A stretch of 64,000 nucleotides of DNA from DATKMP01 sp963790045 (GTDB lineage Bacteria > Bacteroidota > Ignavibacteria > UBA10030). The position numbers and the translations under genes were made by a program. How positions within the stretch are numbered: position 1 is the first letter of the stretch; every line of letters begins with the position of its first letter. Positions 29,801-37,819 of this stretch are shown one piece after another. The stretch covers positions 1 through 64,000 of the forward strand of contig CAWBMS010000015.1 in assembly GCA_963790045.1 (NCBI GenBank), read 5' to 3'. The notes beneath the pieces were generated by a model, which saw only the letters and a list, made by a program, of their open reading frames with translations, was not told the origin of the DNA and searched no databases.

Positions 29801-30365
29801 GCAATCCATGATTTTGTATTTCGATATAAAAATCATCGCCAAAAATATCTTTATAAATTCCCGCTGCTTCCAATGCAGCTTCGTAATTTCCTTTTATCAA
29901 ATGCGTACTCACCACTCCGGCGGGACACGCAGATGTTGCAACCAAGCCCTCGCGATACTGCGCCAACAATTCTGCATCGATACGCGGTTTAAAATAAAAC
30001 CCTTCCGTGTGCCCCAGCGTCACGAGCTTCATCAAATTTCTGTAACCGTTAAAATCTTTTGCAAGTAAAACGATGTGATTATAAATGCCGCGCCCTTCTC
30101 CCCGTGCCATCCGCTGTGCATCGACACTTTTATCGAATCGCGTACCCTTCGTAACAATGTACGCTTCGCAGCCGATGATCGGTTTAATGCCGGATTTTTT
30201 TGCTTTCTTGTAAAATTCAATCGCGCCGTACATCACACCGTGGTCGGTCATTGCTACCGCGGGCATGTTATCTTCGACAGCGGCATGAATCAGGTCTTCG
30301 ACCGTCGCCGCGCCGTCTAACAGACTATAATGTGTATGATTATGAAGGTGAATAAATTGAGTCAT
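26898..30365 (-). CDS. dnaE: DNA polymerase III alpha subunit
   Basis: Replicative polymerase, 1155 residues. PHP domain at the N-terminus (FIHLHNHTHYSLLDGA, ITDHG-like MTDHGVMYG). Palm domain with PDIDVDFADNTRERV near 405, which holds two catalytic Asp. FEFE-type finger region, tandem HhH region (GLSAIKNVGVGAVEQIV near 830) and OB domain (VRVCGIITEVKKKIDKRGKQ near 1005). The length is that of DnaE1. A clean, unbroken reading frame of 3.5 kb shows that breaks are not uniform over the window. Confidence 0.97.
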   Translation of the reverse strand: MTQFIHLHNHTHYSLLDGAATVEDLIHAAVEDNMPAVAMTDHGVMYGAIEFYKKAKKSGIKPIIGCEAYIVTKGTRFDKSVDAQRMARGEGRGIYNHIVLLAKDFNGYRNLMKLVTLGHTEGFYFKPRIDAELLAQYREGLVATSACPAGVVSTHLIKGNYEAALEAAGIYKDIFGDDFYIEIQNHGLQTELPILEQAPKIAKDLGLKLVATNDCHYIKREHAIAHNILLLIPEASSSNVLDYTTLKYGTDQLYFKSVKEMTALFKDYPEAIESTLEIADKCNVEMELRKNHMPDFPIPADSGVSNADDYFEKLVHEGIPKRYAEVTPEIQERVAQEISVIRKMGYAGYFLIVQDFIAASWRLGVRVGPGRGSAAGSIVAYALGITDVDPLQYDLLFERFLNPDRVSMPDIDVDFADNTRERVIQYVREKYGENSVAQIVTFGTLSARAALKDVGRVLGIPLSTIDSITKQIPVVQGKVTKIEEAINTIPDLRWVKESTDEKIRLLIDTATVLEGMNRNVSMHAAGVVIAPGDIREFVPMYKTPQTDLMTQYNMKDLEEAGLLKMDFLGLRTLTVLDDALRMIEEVHHEKISLDKIPDGDPQTLELFTRGQTIALFQFESPGMQEYLRKLKPTSIHDLVAMNALYRPGPMENIPDFIERKNGKQKIAYLHSKLESILKETYGVIVYQEQVMKIASEIAGFSLAQADILRRAMGKKDKVLMAKQKEEFVKRAVERKVEKAVAAEIFDLIEKFASYGFNKSHSVAYSVLAYQTGYLKAHYPAEYMAATLSSEMDNTSRIVVLIDDCRKNGIEVLPPDVNESGISFVVSPKGIRFGLSAIKNVGVGAVEQIVKARSEQGRFQDIFDFCTRVDLHSVNKKTIEGLIQAGAFDAMHENRAQLFENVEAAIIYGQNVQEQKIKGQSNLFETGAAKIAMRPVLRAAAEWTEMDKLTREKSVLGFYVSGHPLMRYRDEIEGLATAMLGEAETVKPNSTVRVCGIITEVKKKIDKRGKQMAFLTIEDFTGKADCIVFSDAYQKYYALLQPNSIVMVIGKNDGSDEGIKVMVNEVLNIETVRERYAKSVLINVNLDTVTEQKAFELVKLIQRYKGKCQCFLNVIGSGLVNNSIYLSKGYFVDPARAFTDAVKELLGPGTVRIKGV

Positions 30366-30435
30366 TGATTTGCAGCTTGTACAACTAAACGTATTAATAG
30401 GAATATTCAGTCACAACATGGTTGTCGTGATGAAC

Positions 30436-30489
30436 AAAAAACGACAGCGCATGCTGTCTCCTAAATTTCGATTACAACTAACGAAATTT
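30436..30489 (-). terminator. Terminator region after proS
   Basis: Two stem-loops on the minus strand. AAATTTCG/CGAAATTT (30463-30470 with 30482-30489) overlaps the proS stop. GACAGC/GCTGTC with loop GCAT (30443-30458) is followed by a six-T run (30436-30441) and is the actual terminator. Confidence 0.8.
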
Positions 30490-32189
30490 ATTGGATGGCA
30501 TCAAGTGAATTTTGAATTTCTTTTACCGCATCATCGACTTTGACCATGCGGCGTACACCTGTGCGGCGAATTTTTAATTCCACTTCGCCGTTCTTCAAAC
30601 CTTTTTCACCAACAATCACTTGCAGCGGCATACCGAGAAGATCCGCATCTTTAAATTTGAATCCCGGTGAAATATTCTGCCGGTCATCGAACAACACTTC
30701 CATATTCATATTCATTAATTGTTCGTACAGTTTATTCGCTGCTGTGCCCGTTATCTCGGAACTCATATTCACGCCAATCAGATGAACGTGGTACGGCGCA
30801 AGAGCTTTGCTCCAGATAATGCCATCTTTGTCATGATTTTGTTCCATATAACATGCTACAATGCGTTCCATGCCGATGCCATAACTTCCCATAATCACTG
30901 GCTGCGCTTTGCCGCTTTCATCCAGATATGTAATGTTGAGCGCATCGGAATATTTTGTTCCGAGTTTAAAAATGTGGCCGAGTTCTATCGCATTGGAAAG
31001 TTTCAATTCCTTTCCGCACTTCGGACATGCTTCGCCGCTCTCGACGTTTCGTAAATCGTAATATCCTTCGACTTTTGCGTCTCTGTTCAAATCGATGTTG
31101 TCGATATGGTAATCATTCTTGTTTGCACCGCTGATCAATCCATTGGCATTTTCCAAACGCTTGTCGGCAATAATTCGGAAGCCCTGTAAGTTCACCGGCC
31201 CAATCGAACCGCCATCTGCTCCGGTCAAGCCAAGCAAATCTTCTGCGTTGATGGGAGAAATATCTCCGCCGCCAAGTGCCGTTGTAAGTTTGGATTCATT
31301 TAACTGATCGTTGCCTGCCATTAAAATTAATATCGGCTTTTTATTATGAAGATAGCATAATGATTTTGCAAAACGGGTATGTTTAATCTTTAAAAATTCA
31401 ACCAACTCGTTGATAGTCTTGACGTTAGGCGTGTGTATCTCTTTTAATGTTTCGCTCTTCTCAACACGTCCGACCGGTTGCACATTCGATGTCGCGACCT
31501 CAAGATTTGCTGCATAGCCGCACGAATTGCACAGCACGGTATTGTCTTCACCGAATTCGGAATCGATCATAAACTCCTGCGATCCGGTTCCTCCCATCGC
31601 TCCGGTTGAAGCACCGACGATAAAGAATTTGATGCCGCAGCGATTAAAAATTTTCTTGTATGCTTCTTGATGTGCTAAATACGATTTATCCAGATCTTCC
31701 CAATTCCGGTCGAGCGAATAGGAATCTTTCATCGTAAATTGTCTTCCGCGCAGCACGCCGGACCGAGGCCGTGATTCATTCCGGAATTTTGTTTGTATCT
31801 GGTACCATGTTTGCGGCAAATCTTTGTAGGATTGAATATGCATGCTCTGCAATGTAGCCGATTACTTCCTCGTGCGTCGGCGCAAGAACTAAATCACGCT
31901 CTTTGATGCTGAGAATAAAATTCGGAACATTGCGCCGTCCCGTTTTTTCCCACAGCGATTCGGGATTCAATGCCGGCAAATGCAACTCCTGTGCACCGAT
32001 GGCATTCATTTCTTCGCGCACGATGTTCATCGCTTTTGTCAATGCACGATAACCAAGTGGCAGGTAAGAATATACGCCCGCAGTCAATTGACGCATCATT
32101 CCTGCACGCAGCATTAAACGGTGGCTGGGAATGATCGCATCGGCGGGAGTTTCTTTTAATGTGGGAATAAATGCTTTACTAATTTTCAT
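30488..32189 (-). CDS. proS: Prolyl-tRNA synthetase, bacterial type (one frameshift)
   Basis: Class II synthetase, about 566 residues when joined. The first frame covers motif 1 and ends after LAPTHEEVIGYIAEH. The second begins HIQSYKDLPQTWYQIQTKFRNE and carries RPRSGVLRGRQFTMKD, an editing INS domain (near 225-370) and the anticodon-binding C-terminus. The break is at GCATGC near 31842-31850, one surplus base, and is not next to a GTAC. A gene of this kind is essential, so a consensus error is likelier than a null. Confidence 0.92.
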
Positions 32190-32253
32190 ACACTGCTCAC
32201 AATCTTTCTTCTCATTTCTATTCTAACTTCTGAATTCTGTATTCTTTCTTAAG

Positions 32254-32327
32254 TGCCCCTGAGATGATTCGAACATCCGACCAACAGTTTAGGAAACTGC
32301 TGCTCTATCCAACTGAGCTACAGGGGC
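32254..32327 (-). tRNA. tRNA-Arg (anticodon CCT), integration target
   Basis: 74-base gene. Acceptor GCCCCTG, D arm TAGCTCAGTTGGATAGAGC, anticodon stem GCAGT/ACTGT around loop TTCCTAA, T-loop GTTCGAATC; CCA is not encoded. The 5' half (32289-32327) recurs exactly at 39807-39845, marking it as the attachment site of an integrated element. The present 5' half and its promoter are element-side sequence. Confidence 0.94.
32289..32327 (-). repeat. Attachment repeat within tRNA-Arg
   Basis: 39 bases from the anticodon loop to the tRNA 5' end, identical to 39807-39845. The crossover occurred somewhere in this core. Confidence 0.9.
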
Positions 32328-32644
32328 AATGAATTCTTTTCATAATCGGCATTTTTTCTCTCAACTTTTCCTATTTTGAAAACCGATAGTGCCAATTGTG
32401 GTTTCAATAGTGCCAAGTTGAGTGCCAAGTATTTTTCTTCTTTACACCGTAAAAAACAATTGCCCTTCGTGTCAATTCCGGCACTTCCGATGCCTTGCAA
32501 TTCACGAGAGAGCAATTGTAAAAAATCTTTATTATTTCGGAAGTTTCGATTGAATCCAACTGCATACATAAGATACAAAACAAGGTGAAGGGTTGCAATG
32601 AGATTCAAATGGAAAAGATCTGAAATGTTATGGAGTGCCTATAT

Positions 32645-32845
32645 TTAATCTACTATTTTACTTAAAAAATATTTTAAACGTTCTATCTGATTTCCAAGAG
32701 TGGAAAGTATTGCGTTCACTTCCGTTATCTCTTGTAACTCCATTTCACCGATAAATTTCTTCTCTTCTATTTCCAGCATGAGCGCATCACTAAATTCGAT
32801 GAAGGTAGTTTCTAACTCTGAAAGCGTTATTCGTTCGCCGTTCAA
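32645..32845 (-). CDS. Small acidic protein coupled to the integrase
   Basis: 66 residues, Glu/Leu/Ile-rich and probably alpha-helical or coiled-coil (LETTFIEFSDALMLEIEEKK, then LSTLGNQIERLKYFL). Its ATG overlaps the integrase stop (AATGA) and AAGGGG lies at Shine-Dalgarno distance, so it is translated. No family recognised. Its position directly after the recombinase suggests an accessory role, such as a directionality or stability factor, but that is inference. Confidence 0.65.
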   Translation of the reverse strand: MNGERITLSELETTFIEFSDALMLEIEEKKFIGEMELQEITEVNAILSTLGNQIERLKYFLSKIVD

Positions 32846-34008
32846 TTCACATCCCCTTGTCTTAAATGAAATTTTTTCGATAATGTATTCACTTCGTTGT
32901 GAAGTTGCTGAGGAAGAAGATGCGAGTATATTTCCGTTGTTTTGCTCGAACTGTGCCCAAGTAATGTTTGAACAGCATACAACGATACGCCGGAAGCAAC
33001 TAAAGCAGAAGCAAACGAGTGCCGGAGTGAGTGGAAATGCAATCTTTCATTGAGACCGGCACGCCGGACATATCGCTTGAATTGGTGTGATACCGTCCCT
33101 TCCTTCAGCATTCTTCCTTGTTCATTATAAAACACTGTTTCGCACTCAAACCGTACGTTCTCTTTTCGTGCACTCAATAACTCCACGGCATCTTCACTCA
33201 AAGACACAGGACGGTTCTTTTTTGATTTTGTGGTGAAGGAATCGCTATTCTGTACGAGAATTACTTTTGCATTGAAATCAATATCCTGCCAACGCAAGGC
33301 GAGTAATTCACCAAGCCGCAAGCCGGTGAGAAGTCCAACGATGCACAACTCTCGAAAATCTGTTTCCTCAATGATTGAAAGCATACTTTGAAAATCAGTA
33401 TCAGTAAAAAACACTGGCAATACTTCCGGCGGTTTTGGTTTCTTTACTTTCCGAAACGGATTCTCTTTAATTAATTCCCATTGAACTGCTTTCTCAAATG
33501 CAGAACGTAGAGCGATATAATAACTTCTTGCGCTCCATGCCGATGCTTCGTTTTTTTTCGCACTGAGGAAATGTTCGATCTCTCGTATGCCGATTGTATT
33601 CAAACATCGATTTCCTTCAATACGAATGAACTCTTGCAACGCTGTTTTATAAGTTTTGGAAGTTTTCTTCGTGTGAGTGCCGGAAGAATATTCAAGATAA
33701 TCCTTTGCAAATGTTTTGAGTGTTATTTGCTGAGGGGATTGCGTTTCATCTTTCCCGTTTAATAACGTGTAGGTGTTCCGATTTCCTTCACCGGTTTTAT
33801 CAACTCGAATATATCCATGTTCCTCTAAGTTTTTTGTATAACGTGAAACCCGTTGAACACTGGAATATTTTTCTATCATTTCCCTTGTAAGTGAACATTG
33901 CTGTTTTTCATCTGCATGTTCTTTGAGTGCAGCATACACACGTACATCACTCAACGATAATTTTTTATCGTTCAGTAAAACATGCGGTATGTTCACACAT
34001 TCATTCAT
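32842..34008 (-). CDS. Tyrosine recombinase with N-terminal winged-helix domain
   Basis: 388 residues. Residues 1-85 resemble an HTH_36-type winged helix (LSLSDVRVYAALKEHA, then TREMIEKYSSVQRVSRYTKN and LEEHGYIRV), as found in replication initiators and element regulators. Residues 95-185 form a SAM-like core-binding domain. Residues 195-380 are the catalytic domain with Arg231 (TGLRLGE), Lys near 261, H326-S-L-R329, His352 (LLGHSS) and Tyr361. Its core and catalytic parts are clearly related to the second recombinase at 38673-39698, which has a different, arm-type N-terminus. Six bases after the HNH gene; likely cotranscribed. Confidence 0.9.
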   Translation of the reverse strand: MNECVNIPHVLLNDKKLSLSDVRVYAALKEHADEKQQCSLTREMIEKYSSVQRVSRYTKNLEEHGYIRVDKTGEGNRNTYTLLNGKDETQSPQQITLKTFAKDYLEYSSGTHTKKTSKTYKTALQEFIRIEGNRCLNTIGIREIEHFLSAKKNEASAWSARSYYIALRSAFEKAVQWELIKENPFRKVKKPKPPEVLPVFFTDTDFQSMLSIIEETDFRELCIVGLLTGLRLGELLALRWQDIDFNAKVILVQNSDSFTTKSKKNRPVSLSEDAVELLSARKENVRFECETVFYNEQGRMLKEGTVSHQFKRYVRRAGLNERLHFHSLRHSFASALVASGVSLYAVQTLLGHSSSKTTEIYSHLLPQQLHNEVNTLSKKFHLRQGDVN

Positions 34009-34014
34009 ACAAAA

Positions 34015-34557
34015 TTAAATCAACTTCCACCACTCTTTGAATTCAACGTATTTCTTTCCTTCAACTTCAACGATCCGATACTTTCCCGCTGTACTGCATA
34101 ACTTCCTCAAATAGCGTTCTATAGTCGGAATACTTGCATCGGTAACCTCTGCACCGGAATCAATTATTTCTTCCTTCAACACTCGTTCATATTTTTGCAC
34201 CTGCCTTTCAAGATAATCTCTGAACATAGGTTCGTATTTCCGGTTCAACAGAACTTCCATAGTTGCAGTGGGTTCGTGTATTTTGCAACTATCATTCTCC
34301 GGCTTAGCTTTTCCTCTTGGATTTTTTTTCGTGTTGCAGCTCCGGCAAAGCAACTGCAAGTTATCCAATTCATTGTTTCTGTTGTTATTATCGATATGGT
34401 CAATGAACAAAGTTTCGTATGAACCGACCTTTTCACACATTGCACAGAATTCACCGTCTCGTTTTGTAAGAATTGGATAAATCCTTTTTCTATTTCGGCT
34501 ATTCATTTGAGACATATCAACGCCCTTCTCTGTGGCGAGTGTATTTATTTCAAACAT
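34015..34557 (-). CDS. HNH nuclease-like protein
   Basis: 180 residues from the first ATG. A better Shine-Dalgarno (AGAAGG) precedes the in-frame ATG at 34515 (MSQMNSRNRKR). Zinc-type HNH fold: C38-x-x-C41, DH at 53-54 in LFIDHIDNNNRNNELDNLQ, and C71-x-x-C74 followed by N75. The C-terminal third (RYLRKLCSTAGKYRIVEVEG) looks like a small winged-helix reader. Situated between an HTH gene and the integrase in one transcription unit, so probably a DNA-processing or packaging-related nuclease of the element. Confidence 0.85.
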   Translation of the reverse strand: MFEINTLATEKGVDMSQMNSRNRKRIYPILTKRDGEFCAMCEKVGSYETLFIDHIDNNNRNNELDNLQLLCRSCNTKKNPRGKAKPENDSCKIHEPTATMEVLLNRKYEPMFRDYLERQVQKYERVLKEEIIDSGAEVTDASIPTIERYLRKLCSTAGKYRIVEVEGKKYVEFKEWWKLI

Positions 34558-34586
34558 GGTTTAACCGGTGAACTTTTGGTAAAGTT

Positions 34587-34997
34587 TTAGTCAATACGAT
34601 AAATTATTTCCGGATTAAGGTCGAGTATGTTATCTATCGACCCGCCTTCAATGTGTGTTACTCCGCTCAATTCTCCGGCAATTCTTTCCTGAACCGTTAA
34701 AGCGATTGCAAGCAATTTGTCATCGGTTACGTTTCCAAAAGTGCGTTTTTCCAATTCAACTTCCACCTTCCGGAGTAGTTTAGCAAGCCGCTTTATTCGT
34801 TCTTGCTTAACAATCTGGAACTCTTCAGCCAGTGCCATATACCGGATAAAGGTCGCTTCAGAGATTTTTGTTTTGAGTTCACCTTCCCATTTCATCAACG
34901 TTGGTTTTGATACAGAAATTTCTTTTCCTATCCGGTCGAAGGAATATCCTTCAGCTCTAAGCTGGATAAATTTTTCTTTTGTTGTTTCGTCTTTCAT
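34587..34997 (-). CDS. HTH protein (terminase-small-subunit-like)
   Basis: 136 residues from MKDETTKEKFIQLRAEG, preceded by AAAGGAAATCAA as Shine-Dalgarno. The N-terminus is a simple HTH (EKFIQLRAEGYSFDRIGKEI, SVSKPTLMKWEG), as in transposase or small-terminase DNA-binding domains. A coiled-coil middle (VKQERIKRLAKLLRKVEVEL) follows. First gene of the HTH-HNH-integrase-small-ORF unit. Family membership is tentative; the pairing with an HNH gene is reminiscent of phage packaging modules but no large terminase is present. Confidence 0.65.
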   Translation of the reverse strand: MKDETTKEKFIQLRAEGYSFDRIGKEISVSKPTLMKWEGELKTKISEATFIRYMALAEEFQIVKQERIKRLAKLLRKVEVELEKRTFGNVTDDKLLAIALTVQERIAGELSGVTHIEGGSIDNILDLNPEIIYRID

Positions 34998-35353
34998 TTG
35001 ATTTCCTTTCTTTTTATGGACTGGCAAAACTGTATTACTATATATTTAGGCATCCGAAAACTCTTTTTTATAGCTTCCGAAGCAACCTTTTTTAGGGACT
35101 GACAAGAAAGTTTCGGTTTCATTCTACCCCGTAGATGTTGCAGCATATTGCAGTATATTTTTTGAATTGGTGCTAACTAAATATTCATAGTGAAGTCGAT
35201 ATTTTGTCTTGCTGTTCATTCTTTTACTCCATTTAAAACAAAAAGCCGAAACTGGAACCTCAGCTTTCCAATTTCGGCTTAAACTATTTTTACTGCTGAG
35301 GTAGTTACGGTTTTCTCTCCGTGAACTACCTAATTTTAATCATTCAAAAACTG
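34998..35353. other. Intergenic region with two strong hairpins
   Basis: No gene seen in about 355 bases. AAGCCGAAA/TTTCGGCTT (35243-35251 with 35272-35280), followed by TTTTGTTTT on the minus strand, is a terminator for the gene at 35354. A longer structure at 35299-35331 (AGGTAGTT-ACGG ... CCGT-G-AACTACCT) lies just before it. Near 35049 a copy of AGGCATCCGAAAAC also occurs, which is found inverted near 37767. Confidence 0.55.
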
Positions 35354-36193
35354 TTAATCAGTACGTGCTGTCTTACCTTTTGAGTCTTCTACTTTTGACT
35401 TTGGTAAATAGAATTTAGCAATGTTATCGATAACGGTTTGATGCGTTTTTCTCCATTCCTTAAAACCTCGCTGTAAATCTATAAGATCAAAATTTGTTGA
35501 ACTTTTCTTACAAGCCATTTCCAACGCTTTGTTATAACTTATTTGTTTCGCGTATTCAATCATAGTATCAAGATTTTTATTGGCTGTTATTTTTCTGGCT
35601 ACAATACGTTTGCCTTTGAGCACAATCTCAGCACTATTATGTTTTTCTAATTTATTTCGCACATCTAAAGCACTCTGATTATGAAATTCATAAAATGAAA
35701 TCGCCTCTCTGTAAATATCTTCTCTTTTGGGGTCATACTTGGGATTTGGGTTTATTTTTTTCATTTTTTCATAATATATTTTTTTATCGTGTTTAATAGT
35801 CAACATTTTACCAGTTGCCCATAGATTTATAATGCTCTCCAAAAGTCTTATAGTGTTAAATTGTTTGTGCGCAGAAATTCTTTGCGGAAGGATTGAAGAT
35901 AAGTCGCTCATAATCTGTTGAAGTAATAAATTTTCTTGTTCATTGCCATTTTCTTTCATCTGAGATAGGATTTTTTCTTTCTCACATTCAAAACCTATCC
36001 CAAAATGATTTAGACTCTCTTGCAATATTGGTGCATTAGGGTTTTCAGATAGCCAGCGTTCATGTAAATACTTTGGAGAATCTCTTCGCCTCTTTACCCC
36101 ATTATACCATTTCTTACTTCTTTTCCAATCAGAGATAGCATCCTTTAGCAATTTATCCGGTTTTCGGCTGCACCCAAAATAATTATTCTTCAT
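35354..36193 (-). CDS. Unknown element-encoded protein
   Basis: 279 residues, Lys/Asn/Ile-rich and lower in GC than the chromosomal genes. No signal peptide or membrane segment. It begins MKNNYFGCSRKPDKLLKDAI and contains long predicted helices (RDIYREAISFYEFHN-like region near 160) with a basic C-terminus (PKSKVEDSKGK). No motif I recognise. Uninterrupted frame, a strong terminator downstream, and position among element genes support a real cargo gene. Confidence 0.6.
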   Translation of the reverse strand: MKNNYFGCSRKPDKLLKDAISDWKRSKKWYNGVKRRRDSPKYLHERWLSENPNAPILQESLNHFGIGFECEKEKILSQMKENGNEQENLLLQQIMSDLSSILPQRISAHKQFNTIRLLESIINLWATGKMLTIKHDKKIYYEKMKKINPNPKYDPKREDIYREAISFYEFHNQSALDVRNKLEKHNSAEIVLKGKRIVARKITANKNLDTMIEYAKQISYNKALEMACKKSSTNFDLIDLQRGFKEWRKTHQTVIDNIAKFYLPKSKVEDSKGKTARTD

Positions 36194-36211
36194 TTTCGTT
36201 CACCCAAATAA

Positions 36212-36255
36212 AAAATCCACTGCCGGCAATCCGTCCACTGCCAACAATGGATTTT
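36212..36255. repeat. Inverted repeat between cargo genes
   Basis: AAAATCCA (36212-36219) pairs with TGGATTTT (36248-36255), and CCACTGCC is repeated directly in between. It lies after the lipoprotein gene on the minus strand and may serve as a terminator. Confidence 0.45.
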
Positions 36256-36313
36256 AATTTTCACCTTCTGGTGAATGTCTGATTGAGAAAGGACGGGAAG
36301 TCGTTCATTATTT

Positions 36314-37033
36314 TTAACGTTTATTGAGTAAAAGCTCGTTTATCAATTCAATGCGTTTTGTTGCTGCATGTTCATCGGAAAAGCGATCAGTTATTTTATA
36401 ATCTAAATTAATATTGTTTTTATCGGCGATGCTATGAAGAAGCATTTGTCGCAATTCAAACATTGCAAAACTATTTGCTTCACCCATTAATTGTCTTCTT
36501 GATTTTAGAAGAGGATCACCAGATGAAATACCCATGACTAAAAAGCTATCAACGGGAATGCCGGATGCGTTTGCAAGATAAAATCGATATTGAACATGTG
36601 CAGCCATATCATTGTTGTTGGTCAACAAAAAACCAAATACTCCTAAGTAGTGAAAATTTATAATTCTTTCATCGATGTCTTTGGCTGTACCATATTCTAC
36701 CAATTCGACATCGCCCTTAAGTTTATAAGTTGATGAGACACTTTTATTTGATTGAATGGGCAAAAGTAGATTTTGATATATCTTTAAAGAATTATTATTT
36801 CCAGAAACATTATCGTACTCGATTGCTTCAATGTATTCGGGTGAAAGTGCAATTGGAAAAAGCGTCTCCATAGAAGGAGAAAGGTTGCGATATTGTCCAG
36901 TAAGATCACAAAGAGAATCAAGTGCAATAGTTATTTTTTTGTCGTTTTCTAATGGTTTCAAGGGGAGCGTCGTGCAGCCGATATAACCGAAAATAATTGA
37001 GAATAAAAAGGATTGAAGAAAAATATATTTCAT
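36314..37033 (-). CDS. Putative lipoprotein, element cargo
   Basis: About 239 residues from MKYIFLQSFLFSIIFGYIGC. A perfect AAGGAG lies 7 bases before this ATG, so the longer upstream start is rejected. Lipobox-like YIGC-TT. The rest is a soluble, mixed-fold domain without a recognised family (KLKGDVELVEYGTAKDIDER in the middle, a helical C-terminus). The leader is like that of the second lipoprotein in the element (MKYLFLLS ... LLLGC). Function unknown. Confidence 0.65.
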   Translation of the reverse strand: MKYIFLQSFLFSIIFGYIGCTTLPLKPLENDKKITIALDSLCDLTGQYRNLSPSMETLFPIALSPEYIEAIEYDNVSGNNNSLKIYQNLLLPIQSNKSVSSTYKLKGDVELVEYGTAKDIDERIINFHYLGVFGFLLTNNNDMAAHVQYRFYLANASGIPVDSFLVMGISSGDPLLKSRRQLMGEANSFAMFELRQMLLHSIADKNNINLDYKITDRFSDEHAATKRIELINELLLNKR

Positions 37034-37119
37034 GCTACGCTCCTTAGTGGATGTTTGAATGAAGGTATGATACAACGAAAAGAAATTCAATTCAACTATT
37101 CTTCAGCTGTGCAATTTCT

Positions 37120-37389
37120 TCATTCAAATAAATCTGCGTGTGTCCCTGTACGAATGAGAACAAGTTCATTTTCATCGAGCGTGTATATCAAAAGCCAGTC
37201 CGGTTCAACGTGGCATTCACGGCAATTTTTATACTCGCCTTGTAAAGAATGTTCTTGGTAGTGTGTTGCTAAGCGTTCGCCGGAAGCAAGTATTACGATA
37301 ACGGTATGAAGTTTGTCAATATCGTAACCGCGCTTCACACAACGTTTGTAATCTTTTTTGAAACTTGATAACCGGCGAAGGGTTTTCAT
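37120..37389 (-). CDS. yafQ: YafQ-family mRNA interferase toxin
   Basis: 89 residues. The C-terminal signature RECHVEPDWLLIYTLDENEL followed by IRTGTHADLFE is that of YafQ in the RelE/ParE superfamily, including the catalytic His pair and Asp. HSLQGEYKNCRECH precedes it. YafQ toxins cut mRNA in the ribosomal A site. The start overlaps the antitoxin stop by 4 bases (ATGA), the usual arrangement. It probably stabilises the element. Confidence 0.92.
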   Translation of the reverse strand: MKTLRRLSSFKKDYKRCVKRGYDIDKLHTVIVILASGERLATHYQEHSLQGEYKNCRECHVEPDWLLIYTLDENELVLIRTGTHADLFE

Positions 37390-37643
37390 TTCGCAAGTTC
37401 GGCAAACAACGCCTTTGTGGATTTGAATTTCTTTCCTTTGCCGCTTCTCGCTGCGTGAATTGCCCGCATGGTCTCTTTATTCGGTATTCTTACATCAAAC
37501 GGAATACCATTGCTGTGTTGAATTTGTTTAAAATATATGTTTATTGCTTCTGCCGTGTTAATACCTAACGAATTAAGAATTTGCTCAACATGAGATTTTA
37601 ATTCCGGTTCAATCCGTGCCTGCACCATCGCTGTTCGTGCCAT
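37386..37643 (-). CDS. dinJ: DinJ/RelB-family antitoxin
   Basis: 85 residues. The ribbon-helix-helix N-terminus TAMVQARIEPELKSHVEQIL and NTAEAINIYFKQI are characteristic of DinJ. The C-terminal tail would wrap the toxin. ATG with AAAGGGT upstream. First gene of the toxin-antitoxin operon, with promoter and palindromes immediately upstream. Confidence 0.92.
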   Translation of the reverse strand: MARTAMVQARIEPELKSHVEQILNSLGINTAEAINIYFKQIQHSNGIPFDVRIPNKETMRAIHAARSGKGKKFKSTKALFAELAK

Positions 37644-37663
37644 AATCTTACCCTTTCATTTGT

Positions 37664-37695
37664 TGTAATGTATTACATACGTATGACATAGTCAA
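37664..37695 (-). promoter_or_regulatory. Promoter and palindromic operator of dinJ-yafQ
   Basis: On the minus strand TTGACT (37695-37690), 17 bases, TACATT (37672-37667). Two palindromes overlap it: TGTAAT-GT-ATTACA at 37664-37677 and CATACGTATG at 37676-37685. DinJ antitoxins bind palindromes over their own promoter, so autorepression is expected. Confidence 0.7.
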
Positions 37696-37719
37696 GACCT
37701 TGCAATATTCACATACATG

Positions 37720-37768
37720 AAGGCATCAGAAAATACAAACACATTATACAAACTGTTTCGGATGCCTT
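37720..37768. repeat. 13-bp inverted repeat with 23-base loop
   Basis: AAGGCATCAGAAA against TTTCGGATGCCTT, one mismatch. A similar AGGCATCCGAAAAC occurs near 35049. It could be an integrase arm site or a terminator; no T-run follows. Confidence 0.4.
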
Positions 37769-37819
37769 AAATTTCATGCCTTAATCGCGCCACGTTGCAT
37801 TATACGGGGATTTTTCAGT

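Noticed and set aside
32376..32608. Short frames on both strands between tRNA-Arg and the small ORF
   Set aside because: No ribosome-binding site, overlapping on both strands, no recognisable sequence. The region more likely carries attachment-site flanks and the present tRNA promoter.
34015..34997. HTH-HNH pair as proof of a prophage
   Set aside because: No large terminase, portal, capsid or tail gene is present within the attachment repeats.
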